A stretch of 26,053 nt of DNA from Pleurotus ostreatus/Saccharomyces cerevisiae fusant (lineage: Eukaryota > Opisthokonta): NCBI GenBank assembly GCA_024196135.1, contig JAMQCK010000363.1, positions 1 through 26,053 on the forward strand. The letters are read 5' to 3'. Below the pieces are notes generated by a model, which searched no databases, had not been told where the DNA came from, and was given only the letters and a program-made list of their open reading frames with translations. A program made the position numbers and the translations under genes. This document shows positions 1 to 8,992 of this stretch, in pieces (position 1 is the stretch's first letter; every line of letters starts with the position of its first letter).

Positions 1-1
1 C

Positions 2-202
2 GACAAGCCTAAGCGCGCTAAGAAAGCCCCTCGTACCAACCGGGGCGTCGAAGCCTGGCGCAGATACGCCAAATGGCTGATGGACGAAGGGCTCATCATC
101 ACCTTGACGGGAGACGCTCTGTCGCAGGCCCTGTATGGCAACGTTCGGCGCGCGAGGAAGACCTTGCAGGCTATCGCTGCGGATAACGCGAGGCGAGGCT
201 AG
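2..202 (+). CDS. 3' end of an unrecognised gene (partial)
   Basis: The frame is open from the window edge to a TAG at 200-202 and gives 66 residues. The peptide starts very basic (DKPKRAKKAPR). It continues into a probably helical segment with WRRYAKWLMDEGLI, a short loop, and a second helix ending NVRRARKTLQAIAADN. The coding look (G/C at third positions, a compact two-helix pattern, no stop) makes this a likely last exon. I do not recognise the family. It converges with the pheromone receptor gene on the other strand. What lies 5' of the window decides its identity. Confidence 0.6.
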   Translation, partial: DKPKRAKKAPRTNRGVEAWRRYAKWLMDEGLIITLTGDALSQALYGNVRRARKTLQAIAADNARRG

Positions 203-606
203 GCAATATGCATATGCATGGAGTATGCAGTATCGTTATTGCTTGGAAAACCTATAGATTACTTACATGTCCCATAATCATCTTATGTAGGAAGGGGCGA
301 TGGCCTGCATCCATACTTACGTGATAACACTGGCAATGAAGCCATATCCTTATCCTCAACTTGAAGACACTTGGCTTGCGACCTGTTGCCAAGACAGCTC
401 GCTCGCTCGCTTCAGATGATGTATAGATTGGGTATGAAAAGACATGTCTAGAGATACGTGTACGTTAGGCTAATGCTACAGAGGAATAACTCGAATTATA
501 GATACGGAACGCAAGTTAGGTGAGAGACAGGTATGCTACACGACCGACCGAGAAACCCAGAAGTAAGGAGAGGTGTGATGAGAAGAACTGAGTACCGAGT
601 CTTAAT
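203..606. other. Convergent intergenic region
   Basis: This AT-richer stretch separates the 3' ends of two converging genes. A 12-bp palindrome (ATGCATATGCAT, 208-219) follows the stop codon of the + strand gene almost directly. No ORF with coding character was seen, and no CaaX-ending short ORF was found on either strand. It probably holds the two 3' UTRs and poly(A) sites. Confidence 0.6.
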
Positions 607-2511
607 CTATACTGCGCTAAAATCCGAGTAATCCGGCGGATCCACCCTTAGATGCGCAGGCTCCGGCACAGGTGTTTGAATCTCAAGGAACGACTGGCTC
701 GACCGCGACGTATCCGGCGCCGGCACCGGTGGCGGCGAGGACTGGCGGCGGTAATGCTGCCTCAGATCAGGCATCGAGGGCTGGCTGTATATCGAGGGCG
801 CGGTCGAGGGCGCGCCCTTCGTCGTCGTGCTGTACGCAGACATGGGTGGGAAGAGGTCGTAGGTCGATACTTGTGGCCGCCGGGGCTGGTCGACGGTCTG
901 GATTGTGGGTGGGGTTGGGGTTTGGGTTGGGACTGGCGTCGACGCGCGCGAGTCTTCGACGATGATCTCGGGGATGGCGCTCATGCGGATAGAGGCACGG
1001 GGCGTGACGGGCAAAGGCTTCGCCGGGTCGACGTCGAACTTGGGCGTGAGGAGGCCGACGCGAAGGGACGAGAGGTCGATCGTCTTGTGGTCGTCCATGG
1101 ACGTCTCTGAGGCGCAGAGTGTCTTCGTAGTCGACTGCGCGAGGCTCTCGATGTGGCGGCTGATCGTGATCGTGTCGTCCCGGAGGAACTTCTCGTCATG
1201 CGCCGCTCTTGGACGGAGGTACGAGACGGTGCTTGGCTTCTTGATCAGCTTGGAGTTGACTTTCTCACTCCTGCAAGATGTCAGCCAACGCGCTCATAAC
1301 TTTCACAACAGATACTCGCCATGCTTTGCGCCAGATCGCCAACTGCATCTGGAACTGCACGATTGCAGAGCGATAGTGCTTCCTCGCCTCCTCTCCCAAG
1401 CCAAAGAACGCAAACACGACAAGCCCAGCGATGACGAACATCCACCTCGACACTTCCAGCCCACCAGCGCCTGGCGCCGCCCTCCACACCTCATCCGTAT
1501 ACGCCTCCACGCGCCAGAAATCGTAGTGCGTGTCGTCCCACGAGATCCACGTAGCGAGACCGTACCGTGTGGTCTCAATGAGAGTATAGAGGTTGAGGGA
1601 GACGGTGAAGAGGAGGGTGGCGGTGGACAGCATGATGAGTCGCAAGCATATGCCGCGGGAGATGGGGCCTGTGTTCGCCCTTCGACGCTTCTGTGTGAAG
1701 ATGCGAATGAGGAGCACTGGATGTTTGTTGAGTGTCAGCAAGTGCGTACGGAGATAGGGATGTCCAGACGTACCGCAATATACGCCGGCTATTACACCAA
1801 GGATTATAGGAGGTCCGCGTAGGATAAGGACGGCAGGGCCAGTCATATAGGTATTGAGCATGCAACCATAGTTTTCGTAAATATCATATCGGTGACCCTG
1901 CACGATGTACTCTGAAACCACATTAGACAGCGAAGACCGAAAGGACATCGTTCGTGCTCACGTAGACCCATGAGAACACAAGGAAGGACCACGGCGATGA
2001 GCACATCGACGATCACCCAGCGTCGCTTCTGAAGGGGATTTAAGCATGTAGAGGATGCCACGAACGCCGAGCAGTACGCACACTCGTCTTGGAGGACACG
2101 TCACTAGAGCGGACAATATGGTAAAGCCGACGCTGTATGCAGAGCGTCGCGGCCTCGAGTCCATAGGGTACGGCGACCATGATACGTCCGCCTATACGAT
2201 CACTAAGTTAGCGAACTCGCTCATACTAGAGAGTGTTGTGTACGCACTGAAGTCGCACCACGCAGGCATAGGATCGTTGATATTGCCATTCCACACGACC
2301 GCGTCCACGTAGAGGATGATGCTCCCGACAGCAACCCAGCCGATATAAATACAGACCCCGCTGTTCCAAGCTGCGTGCACAGAGGACATCAGCATCCCTC
2401 TCGTACTTCACGATCATCTTACGCACCTTGGAGATGCCACGGGAGCGGGACGAGCACGAGAATGAAAGTGACGAAGGCAAAGAACGCAAACGCGACATTT
2501 GTTGCCAACAT
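607..2511 (-). CDS. STE3-type pheromone receptor (B mating-type class GPCR)
   Basis: This is a seven-helix fungal pheromone receptor (GPCR class D, Ste3 family), which detects lipidated peptide pheromones at the plasma membrane. Exons: 2427-2511, 2248-2370, 2082-2191, 1962-2028, 1774-1911, 1316-1716 and about 610-1263 (stop 607-609), about 526 residues. Joining the exons restores the family hallmarks. TM1 ends in VPLPWHLQAWNSG. The second loop ends in PAWCDFSGR. IQRRLYHI lies after TM3, KRRWVIVDV starts TM4, QYIVQGHRYDI leads to TM5, GVYCVLLI follows TM5, and FAFFGLGEEARKHYR ends TM7. The first five introns have GTGCGT, GTGAGC or GTACGT donors and 50-57 bases. I chose the ATG at 2511 because it puts TM1 at the usual short distance from the N-terminus and a C/T-rich tract lies just upstream. 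The 218-residue Ser/Thr/Pro-rich cytosolic tail is normal for the family, but its junction is problematic (see findings). Whether it is a mating-type or a non-mating paralogue cannot be told here. Confidence 0.93.
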
Positions 2512-2958
2512 AATGATACCGTAGGGAGCGGGGGTGCAGGGCTCTGGGAGAGGGAGAGGGAGGAGAAAGGGAGAAGGAGAAGGGTAGAGAGGAGAGGAAC
2601 ACGGGAAGAACGAAAGAATCGAGGTGATGGGCGAGAACAAACGTCGTAACAATCTCCAGGGCCCGAACAACGACCATTATATGGTCGCCACGAAGTCTTC
2701 CGGAGCTCACCAATTGCGGTACGTCGTTGTGCCCAAATAAGGGAATCATACCCGCGGTCCTTGTTCCCAATGGGGAAACCGTGGGTGCGGACCCTAAAAC
2801 GCGCCTCTGGCTACCCCAACACGTTGTCCGGGATATGTGCGCTGATACTGCGCCATCGTAAGTATGCATTCCACTGGGTACGAAGTGAACAAAATAAGGG
2901 GCACGAGGGTCCCCTGGAGATGGATGTAATCGATATGCGCCGCTGTAGCAGCAATCCA
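2512..2958. promoter_or_regulatory. Receptor promoter with purine/pyrimidine tract; dynamitin 3' flank
   Basis: This gap of about 450 bases lies between two minus-strand genes. Positions 2525-2635 are almost pure purine on the + strand, that is C/T-rich on the coding strand just before the receptor start, as is common near fungal transcription starts. An inverted repeat GACCAT-TAT-ATGGTC (2672-2686) overlaps a TATAAT-like element on the minus strand about 165 bases upstream of the ATG. No short ORF ending in CaaX was found on either strand. Confidence 0.45.
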
Positions 2959-4391
2959 TCAGTGCTGCAGCGCCTCCAGACGCTTGACCACATCGTCCAC
3001 TCGGCTGTCGAGGCCTTCTACATTGCCCTTCACCAGATCCCTGTTCTCCTTCAAGCTGTTCTCCACGCTGGCAACGGCGCTCTCCAGGTCGTTGAGCGTC
3101 TCGCGCATCTTCCGTTGCTCCTCCTCCAGTCCTTCCAGCGTGGACTGGAACTCGGCGGCCGACGTGTGAAGTTGGGAGAGCGTCCTCAAGCGGGTGAGGA
3201 TATGTGGAATGTGAGGCAGAGCGGGTGAGAGGCGGTTCAGCAATGGCATGAGTTGTTCGGAGAGTGGTGAAGGGGCAGCCGCTTGAGCTTGGTCTTTCGA
3301 CTGGGAAGGATGCCTCCGATGACCATGCTGAGCTTGAGAGACGCGATCAAGGTCTGTAAGAAGAACCTTGAGGCGACGAGATATCGAGTCGATATGGCGC
3401 GGTTGCGTAAGAAGGGTCAACTGCGAGTGCAGCCGGCTAAGCATGGGCAGCAAAGGAGCTGGCAACGGTGTCGTCTGTCAAACCCCTTCAGCATGTACAT
3501 TCCCCGCTAAGACTCCCTACCACTCACCTCATCCAACACCGTCGTCGCCGCCCCCACCAACTTCTCCAGCTCGCCCACCCTCTTATCAATCTCCACCACG
3601 CTCCTCACCTCCTCCTTCTCCCCCTTCTTCGTCTTCTCCTTCCCCTCTCCTCCACCCTCACCACCACCCTCCCCCTTCCCCTCCACCTCCCCACTCGTAA
3701 TCATCTCCACCAACCTCCCCCTCCCCTCCTTATCCTTCTTAATCTGCCCCAGCCGCCTCCTCACATCCGTCAAGCCGCGAATAAGCTCCCCCGGATCGAT
3801 ATTCTCCTCGCTCACGATCTTCTCCTTCGCGGACCCGCTGACCTCGGCCTCGATGCTCTCCAGCTCGGCTTGGATGGCCAGCAGGCGCTTGGAGATCGGT
3901 ACCGGCCGCTCCTTGCTAGGAGAGCGCGACCGGGAGCGCGAGGGGGATGGGGGATATGTGTAGCGCGAGCGGAAGCGTTCTGCGTCCGGTTGGTTAGGGA
4001 TGGATGGTCAACGAGAGGTGGTAGACGGTAGACGCACCTCTCCGCTGCTCTGCTTTGCGGAACTTCTTCTGCGCGTCTTCCGGGTTGACTGTTCGGGTAT
4101 CTAGCTCGTCGGGGTTGGCTTGCCTGAAAGCACTGTCCGTGGTGCGCATGCGCGACCGGGAGGGAATGTCATCCTCGTCATCGTCGCCTTTCTATAGAAC
4201 ACATCTCAGACGCGGAAAGGATGATAGCGCATGAAGTACGCACGGAGTTCGCAACATTCGCATTGAAGGTCTCCTCTGTCTCGTAGATGTCTGGTGCCGT
4301 GTCCTAGGTGGCGCGTCAAACAGGTTCCTGTACAGTTGGCAACCGTATTGCATACGATGTCTGGCAGATTCGCATACTTCGTCGAACTCAT
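2959..4391 (-). CDS. Dynactin subunit 2 (p50 dynamitin, Jnm1-like)
   Basis: Dynamitin links the dynactin shoulder to the Arp1 filament and so couples dynein to cargo and nuclei. Exons: 4356-4391, 4244-4303, 4038-4191, 3528-3979 and 2962-3474 (stop 2959-2961), 405 residues, the usual family length. The N-terminus reads MSSTKYANLPDI followed by DTAPDIYETEE, the conserved start of the family. Near residue 240 comes PAPLLPMLSRLHSQL, then PRHIDSISRRLKVLLTDLDR, both typical of dynamitin. The last 65 residues form a heptad coiled coil. Residues about 181-209 are a Gly/Glu/Lys-only stretch (3600-3690) that looks like a lineage-specific low-complexity insertion. All introns are 52-58 bases with good donors, and frame is kept across every junction. 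Identification is from motifs I recognise, not from a search. Confidence 0.9.
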
Positions 4392-4688
4392 CTTGAGAGG
4401 ACACGCACTTTGCGCACGATGGGTATACGGCGTGAACGCGGAGATGCTGAGCGCGCGTCGCAGCGCGTAAAGGCACGTGGGATACTGCCAGTGATCTCGA
4501 TGCGAATGGACCTACAGAAACAAATAGAGACAAAGCTGGGTACATGGGTCTTGCTTCTCTTTCTCAACACACCACGAGGATCGGCACAAGGAATTTTCAA
4601 GACACGATTATAGCATCGATCTATGGTACAGCGTTCCGACGACTTCAAATATATATGCTACACTTGGATTTGGGTGGTTCAAGGGCCT
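4392..4688. other. Intergenic, dynamitin promoter / Con-6 3' flank
   Basis: This is a short gap between two minus-strand genes. It holds an AT-rich run (ATATATAT-like, about 4648-4657) and several near-random short ORFs. Nothing specific was found. Confidence 0.5.
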
Positions 4689-5280
4689 TTACAGCGCACC
4701 GTGCTCCTCAAGGAACTGCTGAGCGTGCTGCTTGGCGCCCTCCGACACACGGGGGTCTAACAAGATCGTAAGTATATGCTACATGAGCAGATAGAGGGAT
4801 CGACGTACTGCTGAGGGCCGCCTTGTACCCTGCAAGCTGGCGCTTCTCGTGCTCGTCGACGCCGTACTCGGTCGATCCCGACTGGTCATACGCGTCCAGG
4901 ATCTCGCGCGCGTGCGCCTTCGCCTGGTCAGACGTGTTGTCGTCTGCAACAATCATCAGGATTCCCGTCCGCTATAGACATCCTCTGTGCAGAACACTCA
5001 CTATGCAACGTCGCCTTGTACCCGCCCATCACACGGTTCGTGTGCTCGTCGTCCGTCGCGGTGGACGTCTGCCCACCCGGGCGCTCATAGCCCATCTGGT
5101 TGAGCTGCCGGGCCGCGTTGTCCTTCGCGTCCTCAGACACGTTGGGGTTCGCGATGGACGCCTTGAGGCCGCGGGCGACGTTCTTGGGGTCCTTGTCTGC
5201 GACCACCGTCAGCGGGATGTCCGACGCGCTCCAGGCTGCAAACGCGCTCGAAGGCTACGATACGCACCAGTGTAAGACAT
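4689..5280 (-). CDS. Con-6 family protein, three repeats
   Basis: The Con-6 family is named after the Neurospora conidiation gene con-6: small hydrophilic proteins that accumulate in spores or under stress. Molecular function is unknown. Exons: 5268-5280, 5002-5196, 4809-4943 and 4692-4756 (stop 4689-4691), 136 residues. The spliced start is MSYTDKDPKNVARGL. The protein is three copies of a unit of about 35 residues: KNVARGLKASIANPNVSEDA, then RVMGGYKATLHNDNTSDQA, then RQLAGYKAALSNPRVSEGA. Each copy is followed by a helix rich in Ala and Gln. The ORF before splicing appears to begin at VADKDP, but an intron of 71 bases with a GCTGAC branch site and TCGCAG acceptor gives the correct N-terminus. 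There is no signal peptide and no membrane segment. Two Con-6 units are common; three is at the longer end of what I would expect. Confidence 0.92.
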
Positions 5281-5370
5281 GTTGGTGAGTGTGAGTTGCT
5301 TGTGGTTGTGTGAGGTGGGTAAGAGTGATTGGTGTTCAGAACTTGGTGAATGGGGCGACCAAGCTCTGGG

Positions 5371-5377
5371 TTATATA
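5371..5377 (-). promoter_or_regulatory. TATA box of the Con-6 gene
   Basis: The minus strand reads TATATAA about 91-97 bases upstream of the Con-6 ATG at 5280. Strong TATA boxes fit genes with steep, conditional expression such as sporulation genes. Confidence 0.55.
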
Positions 5378-5821
5378 CCCTCGCGGTGGAGTAGTCGCGT
5401 CACCTTCCCCAGGAGGTGACATACGGTGAGCTCAGTAGCCTCGTCACTCAGCATGTGACCGCGTTTGCATGGAACGGAGTGATGAACGGGGAGTCGGGAA
5501 CCTTGTTGCAACCGACCAACCATGGAAGCGAGTTGGGGTTCTGCGCCATAGACATGATTCCTGCTTCTCAACAAAGCCTGACTTGCTCCTAGCACGCCTC
5601 CAAGGCTAGCAGAAAAGGGCGGGGGCCAACAATACGCTGCTGCATAGACAATAATGGTGCAGAGTACAACGTTGATGGAGTCGAAGTGGAGGTCTCTGTG
5701 CGACTCACTGATGGCGAGGCAAACACAATCAAGCAACGACGAGCCACTGACGCAGCTAACGTCATCCCCGCCCGCACTCCCTTCATGGTGACGCACCTTG
5801 ACGCGCTCGAGAACAACCTCG

Positions 5822-5841
5822 CGACGCGACGCGTCGCGTCG
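5822..5841. repeat. Perfect 20-bp palindrome centred on ACGCGT
   Basis: The sequence CGACGCGACGCGTCGCGTCG equals its own reverse complement over all 20 bases. It is built from CGACG/CGTCG half sites around an ACGCGT core, the shape of an MluI cell-cycle box. It lies about 540 bases upstream of the Con-6 start and about 430 bases downstream of the four-helix protein gene. It could be a dimeric transcription factor site or a cruciform-prone element. No function is shown by sequence alone. Confidence 0.8.
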
Positions 5842-6270
5842 TGGTCCCCAAAGCCACCCTTGCCTCATCAGTACACAACTGAGACATCCATCCTTCCACG
5901 ATCCGATTCGAGTCCACTCAGCTACTGACACTGAAACTCAACTCCCCTCAAAGCAATCAGAAAGGTGTTCCATTATTTTGGCATCGCCAGCCGTATTATT
6001 TCTGGCAGAAAAATTCGTGTGCGGTACAGTCGTATCGAATCTACAAGGTCATACATAGAGTACAAAATAATGTGGTAGGTAGTGAAATAGCCGCCTTGCT
6101 CCTGGTATATAGAAGTGTCCCTAGACAGCCAAGTGCAAGGCGAAAAGCACATAGAAATAGGTAAAAGATAGCAGCGCTGACCTACGCACAAGAGCGAAGG
6201 CCTCCCCCACGAAAGCGAACCGAGTCTATATGTTCTCCCCCACAAAGTGGCAAAAAGTCTATTCGTTCCG

Positions 6271-7200
6271 TCATACGACGGGCGTGGAGGATTCGGTGTT
6301 GCTCTTCGTGGAGTCGGCGCCGTTGGCGGCGAGAGCTTTGCCAGTCTTTGACCTTGCGCCGTGCTGGTCGATGTAGGAGAGTGCCTCCCACATGACAAAT
6401 GTGCTGGACGGATCTTAGCGAATATGAATGGCGCGAGGATGGAAAGGTACACACCTTGCGAACGTGGACACTGTGCCTATCCAGAGCAGGACGACAGATG
6501 CTACGCAGTACGCATTATGCCTGTAGACTAGGGGGGAGTTAGCACAGATATGGATGAGCCTAGAGTCTGGGATACACGTACCAAGATGGGGACCGCCAAC
6601 GACCGCGAGGACGCTTGTTGCCTCTGCCCCACTAATTCCCGTGATATGTGCGGCCCGGGTCGCAACGATGACCTGCAAGGCTTCACGTCAGTCGCCATTG
6701 TCAATACCGAAGGAGAAGGGCCGAACGCACAGTCATCGCAATCGCGTCCGCCAACGCCATTATGCACGCCAGGACGCTGCACGCCTTCCATGCCCGCTTG
6801 ACCGACAGCGACTCTGCCCGCTCTGGCCAGATAAGGTCGAAGAAGAAGCCGCTGCCGAAGATCGTCGCGACGTATATGCCGACGAAGATATTATACGACG
6901 CGACCCCGATGAAGTCGTTGTTGTACTCGGACGCGCCGGGGTGCACCCGCTGAATGCCGTTCTGCTGATCGACATAATCTACGCGGGCTCGTTGGCGTCC
7001 GCCTTGTCCCCTCATGCTGCACACAACGCACCAGAGAGCGCCGCCGTGCCCACAGACTCGGAGACGACGTGGAAGACCATCGCGAGCTGGTAGACGATGA
7101 CCTTGGTGCGCCGGCGGTGGAAGTCGGTGCTCCACATATTCTTCGAGCCGAACTTGGCGAAGGTGAATTCGCTCAGGTCGAGTCCCCATATCTTGACCAT
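6271..7200 (-). CDS. Unrecognised membrane protein, four predicted helices
   Basis: Exons: 7032-7200, 6731-6978, 6582-6672, 6455-6527 and 6274-6403 (stop 6271-6273), 237 residues. All introns are 51-58 bases, with GTGCGT, GTACGT or GTGTGT donors. The soluble N-terminus (MVKIWGLDLSEFTFAKFGS) is followed by predicted membrane helices at about 33-54, 79-103 (FIGVASYNIFVGIYVATIFG), 118-145 and 176-200. A polar, Ser/Thr-rich cytosolic tail ends STPVV. The layout of two cytosolic ends and four helices recalls MARVEL-type proteins, but I cannot name a family. Spacing from Con-6 and the separate promoter suggest independent expression. The frame is continuous across five exons, so I am confident it is a real gene and unsure of its role. 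Confidence 0.75.
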
Positions 7201-8992
7201 GGTGAACGAGCGGCGGGCTTGTGGTCTGATGGAGGGTAGGACTGAGGGGGGCTTGGCAGCGGCGGAGCGCTGGGCGGGACGAGGACGAGTGAAGTCAAGT
7301 GGTGGTCCGACGCAAAAAGGCCCGGAGCATTATAAAGCCAGCAAGTCGGTGTAGCTTCCAGTAGGTCATCGTCCCGGCCGCACGTCATTTCAGTGGATCC
7401 GGTCCCATATGGGGTATGTTGCCCCTGCCTACCCCGTCCGGCGCTTGCCGCCTCCCGCTCTTCGCTCCTCGACCATTCACTCGTGCGCGCACGCACCACT
7501 TCGACCCAGCAACGACGCGGCCTGCACGCTACGTCGCCGCCTCGAGGCGCTGCCGCTGCGCTCCCTACGCTTGCTCATCGGCGCCCACTAATCTGTCGAT
7601 CCCGATATCTTCCTCTGGCCGGGCACATAACGGACGGGATAACTCGGCGGCGCAAAATGCAAGACATACAACACAACACGCTCAAGCTCGTCAGCTTCAG
7701 TAATTGTTCCTCGTGCTGCTCGCTAATCGTGCCCCCACGCTCGACCGCCCTCCGTCCGCTAGCCCTCCGATTGTCAAGGGACGCATCGCTGACGACCTGA
7801 CGTCTGCACGACGACATAGTTATTCTAGGCTTTGGCACCAAACCAGCGTGCGGATTCTCGCCGTTATCGCCGTCGATGTCGGCTCTCTATTTGCTGGCGG
7901 GCCTCATTTCTCGCGGATGGAGCTGTTTTACATTCACCTAGTCCGGGACGGTTGCGCCTCATGACGAATCCCAGGCTCTACTTAGTACTTATCATATAAG
8001 TCGCCGAGCTCTATAGCGGCATGGCAGTTTTGCCCAGGATCTCCCCTCCGATATACGACTGAGCTCAACCGTACTGGATCCTATCACGGTTAGACATCAC
8101 TGCAGGGTATCCTGGTCAGAATCTTTCACCTAGTTGGCTTGGGCGATGATAGCCAACCCATATTGTTCGCGTCGCTGGCGACGAGGCGCTCCTTCTGTGC
8201 CCCGATTCAGAAGAGCAATTTCTGCCGCCCATGGCCTTTTTGGGCACAATCAAATTCTCTGCTCTGTCGTGTAGCATGACCATCTCCGTCATCCCGACCT
8301 CTGAACATGCAGCCAATGGGTGGATGATGTGCGTTGAGGGCGAGTTTGTCGTATGGCACATTGGCAGACTATTGTCCGTATTAGTGCATAGGAGCAGAGT
8401 GTCTCAAAATATAGCTACTGAACACGTCGCTCAGACTGCTCCAGGTAATCCTAATGAGCTGAGAGGAAACTATGAGATGCTTTGCTTCACGAAGGGCCGC
8501 GGTGAGGAGGGCAAGCACGTTCAGCTTTGCACCGAGCACTGAAGTGATATCTCAGTCCTCGTCCTCACTCGCTAACCAGACCGGTAGAGAGTGTAAAATC
8601 AGAATCGATTTCGGAACCACAGCGCGACTACATTAAGTAAGGAGCACGATAAGTAAACCGTAAACAGTACAAACAAGGAAGTACAGGAGCCCATGGTATG
8701 CAAGAAAGAGGTAGCCGCGCGGCGGGTGTGAAAGTGTGATGGGGATGGCATGGATGGTAATGGATCGAAAGTCAAGAAGATCCGCGGACGAGGCGGAGGA
8801 TGGAATGGAGGCCGAGACAGGTGAAGGAGAAAAGTGGACGGAGCGGAGGCCAAGAGGTTCGGTGTGTATCATGCGAGTCGGCCGCGGAAAAGTGGATGGA
8901 TGGGCTGGAGGAAGTGACAACAGGCGGCGATGGAGGGCGGGACGAGAGCGAAAAACCCAATAAATACGAATATAATGAGCCGATGGGAGATC
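7201..8992. other. Long gap without a convincing gene
   Basis: This is 1.8 kb between two minus-strand genes. The first 150 bases should hold the promoter of the four-helix protein gene; a TATAAA/TATAAT element lies at 7329-7336. Several ORFs of 60-135 codons cross the region on both strands (for example 7393-7800 + and 8231-8542 +). They overlap one another, have no family motif and do not splice together sensibly. I searched both strands for CaaX-ending pheromone precursors and found only one 42-residue ORF (8146-8274) with a weak C-terminus. The region may be a gene relic or plain intergenic DNA. Confidence 0.45.

Larger units (their letters stand above)
5281..6270. other. Intergenic region between Con-6 and the four-helix protein gene
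   Basis: About 1 kb. It contains the Con-6 promoter and a perfect 20-bp palindrome (5822-5841). A 186-codon minus-strand ORF (5371-5931) runs through it, but it overlaps the Con-6 TATA box and shows no family motif, so I do not call it a gene. No CaaX-ending short ORF with a start codon was found. Confidence 0.5.

Noticed and set aside
905..1822. 305-codon + strand ORF antisense to the receptor
   Set aside because: It is a shadow of the receptor exons on the other strand, with no motif and no splicing logic.
5371..5931. 186-codon minus-strand ORF upstream of Con-6
   Set aside because: It overlaps the Con-6 TATA box and the 20-bp palindrome, has no family motif, and its composition is that of read-through GC-rich DNA.
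6041..6055. Minus-strand Cys-Met-Thr-Leu stop, a CaaX-like end
   Set aside because: No in-frame ATG exists before the preceding stop, and Thr-Leu is a poor pheromone CaaX.
8146..8274. 42-residue + strand ORF ending in Cys-Ser-Val-Val, a possible pheromone precursor
   Set aside because: It is rich in Arg and Trp, lacks the usual acidic N-terminal part and a clear processing site, and the CaaX is atypical. With about 9 kb scanned on both strands, one such ORF is expected by chance.
8231..8542. 103-codon + strand ORF ending CTEH
   Set aside because: It has no motif and a non-prenylatable C-terminus. It is paired with an equally long antisense ORF, as expected from chance.
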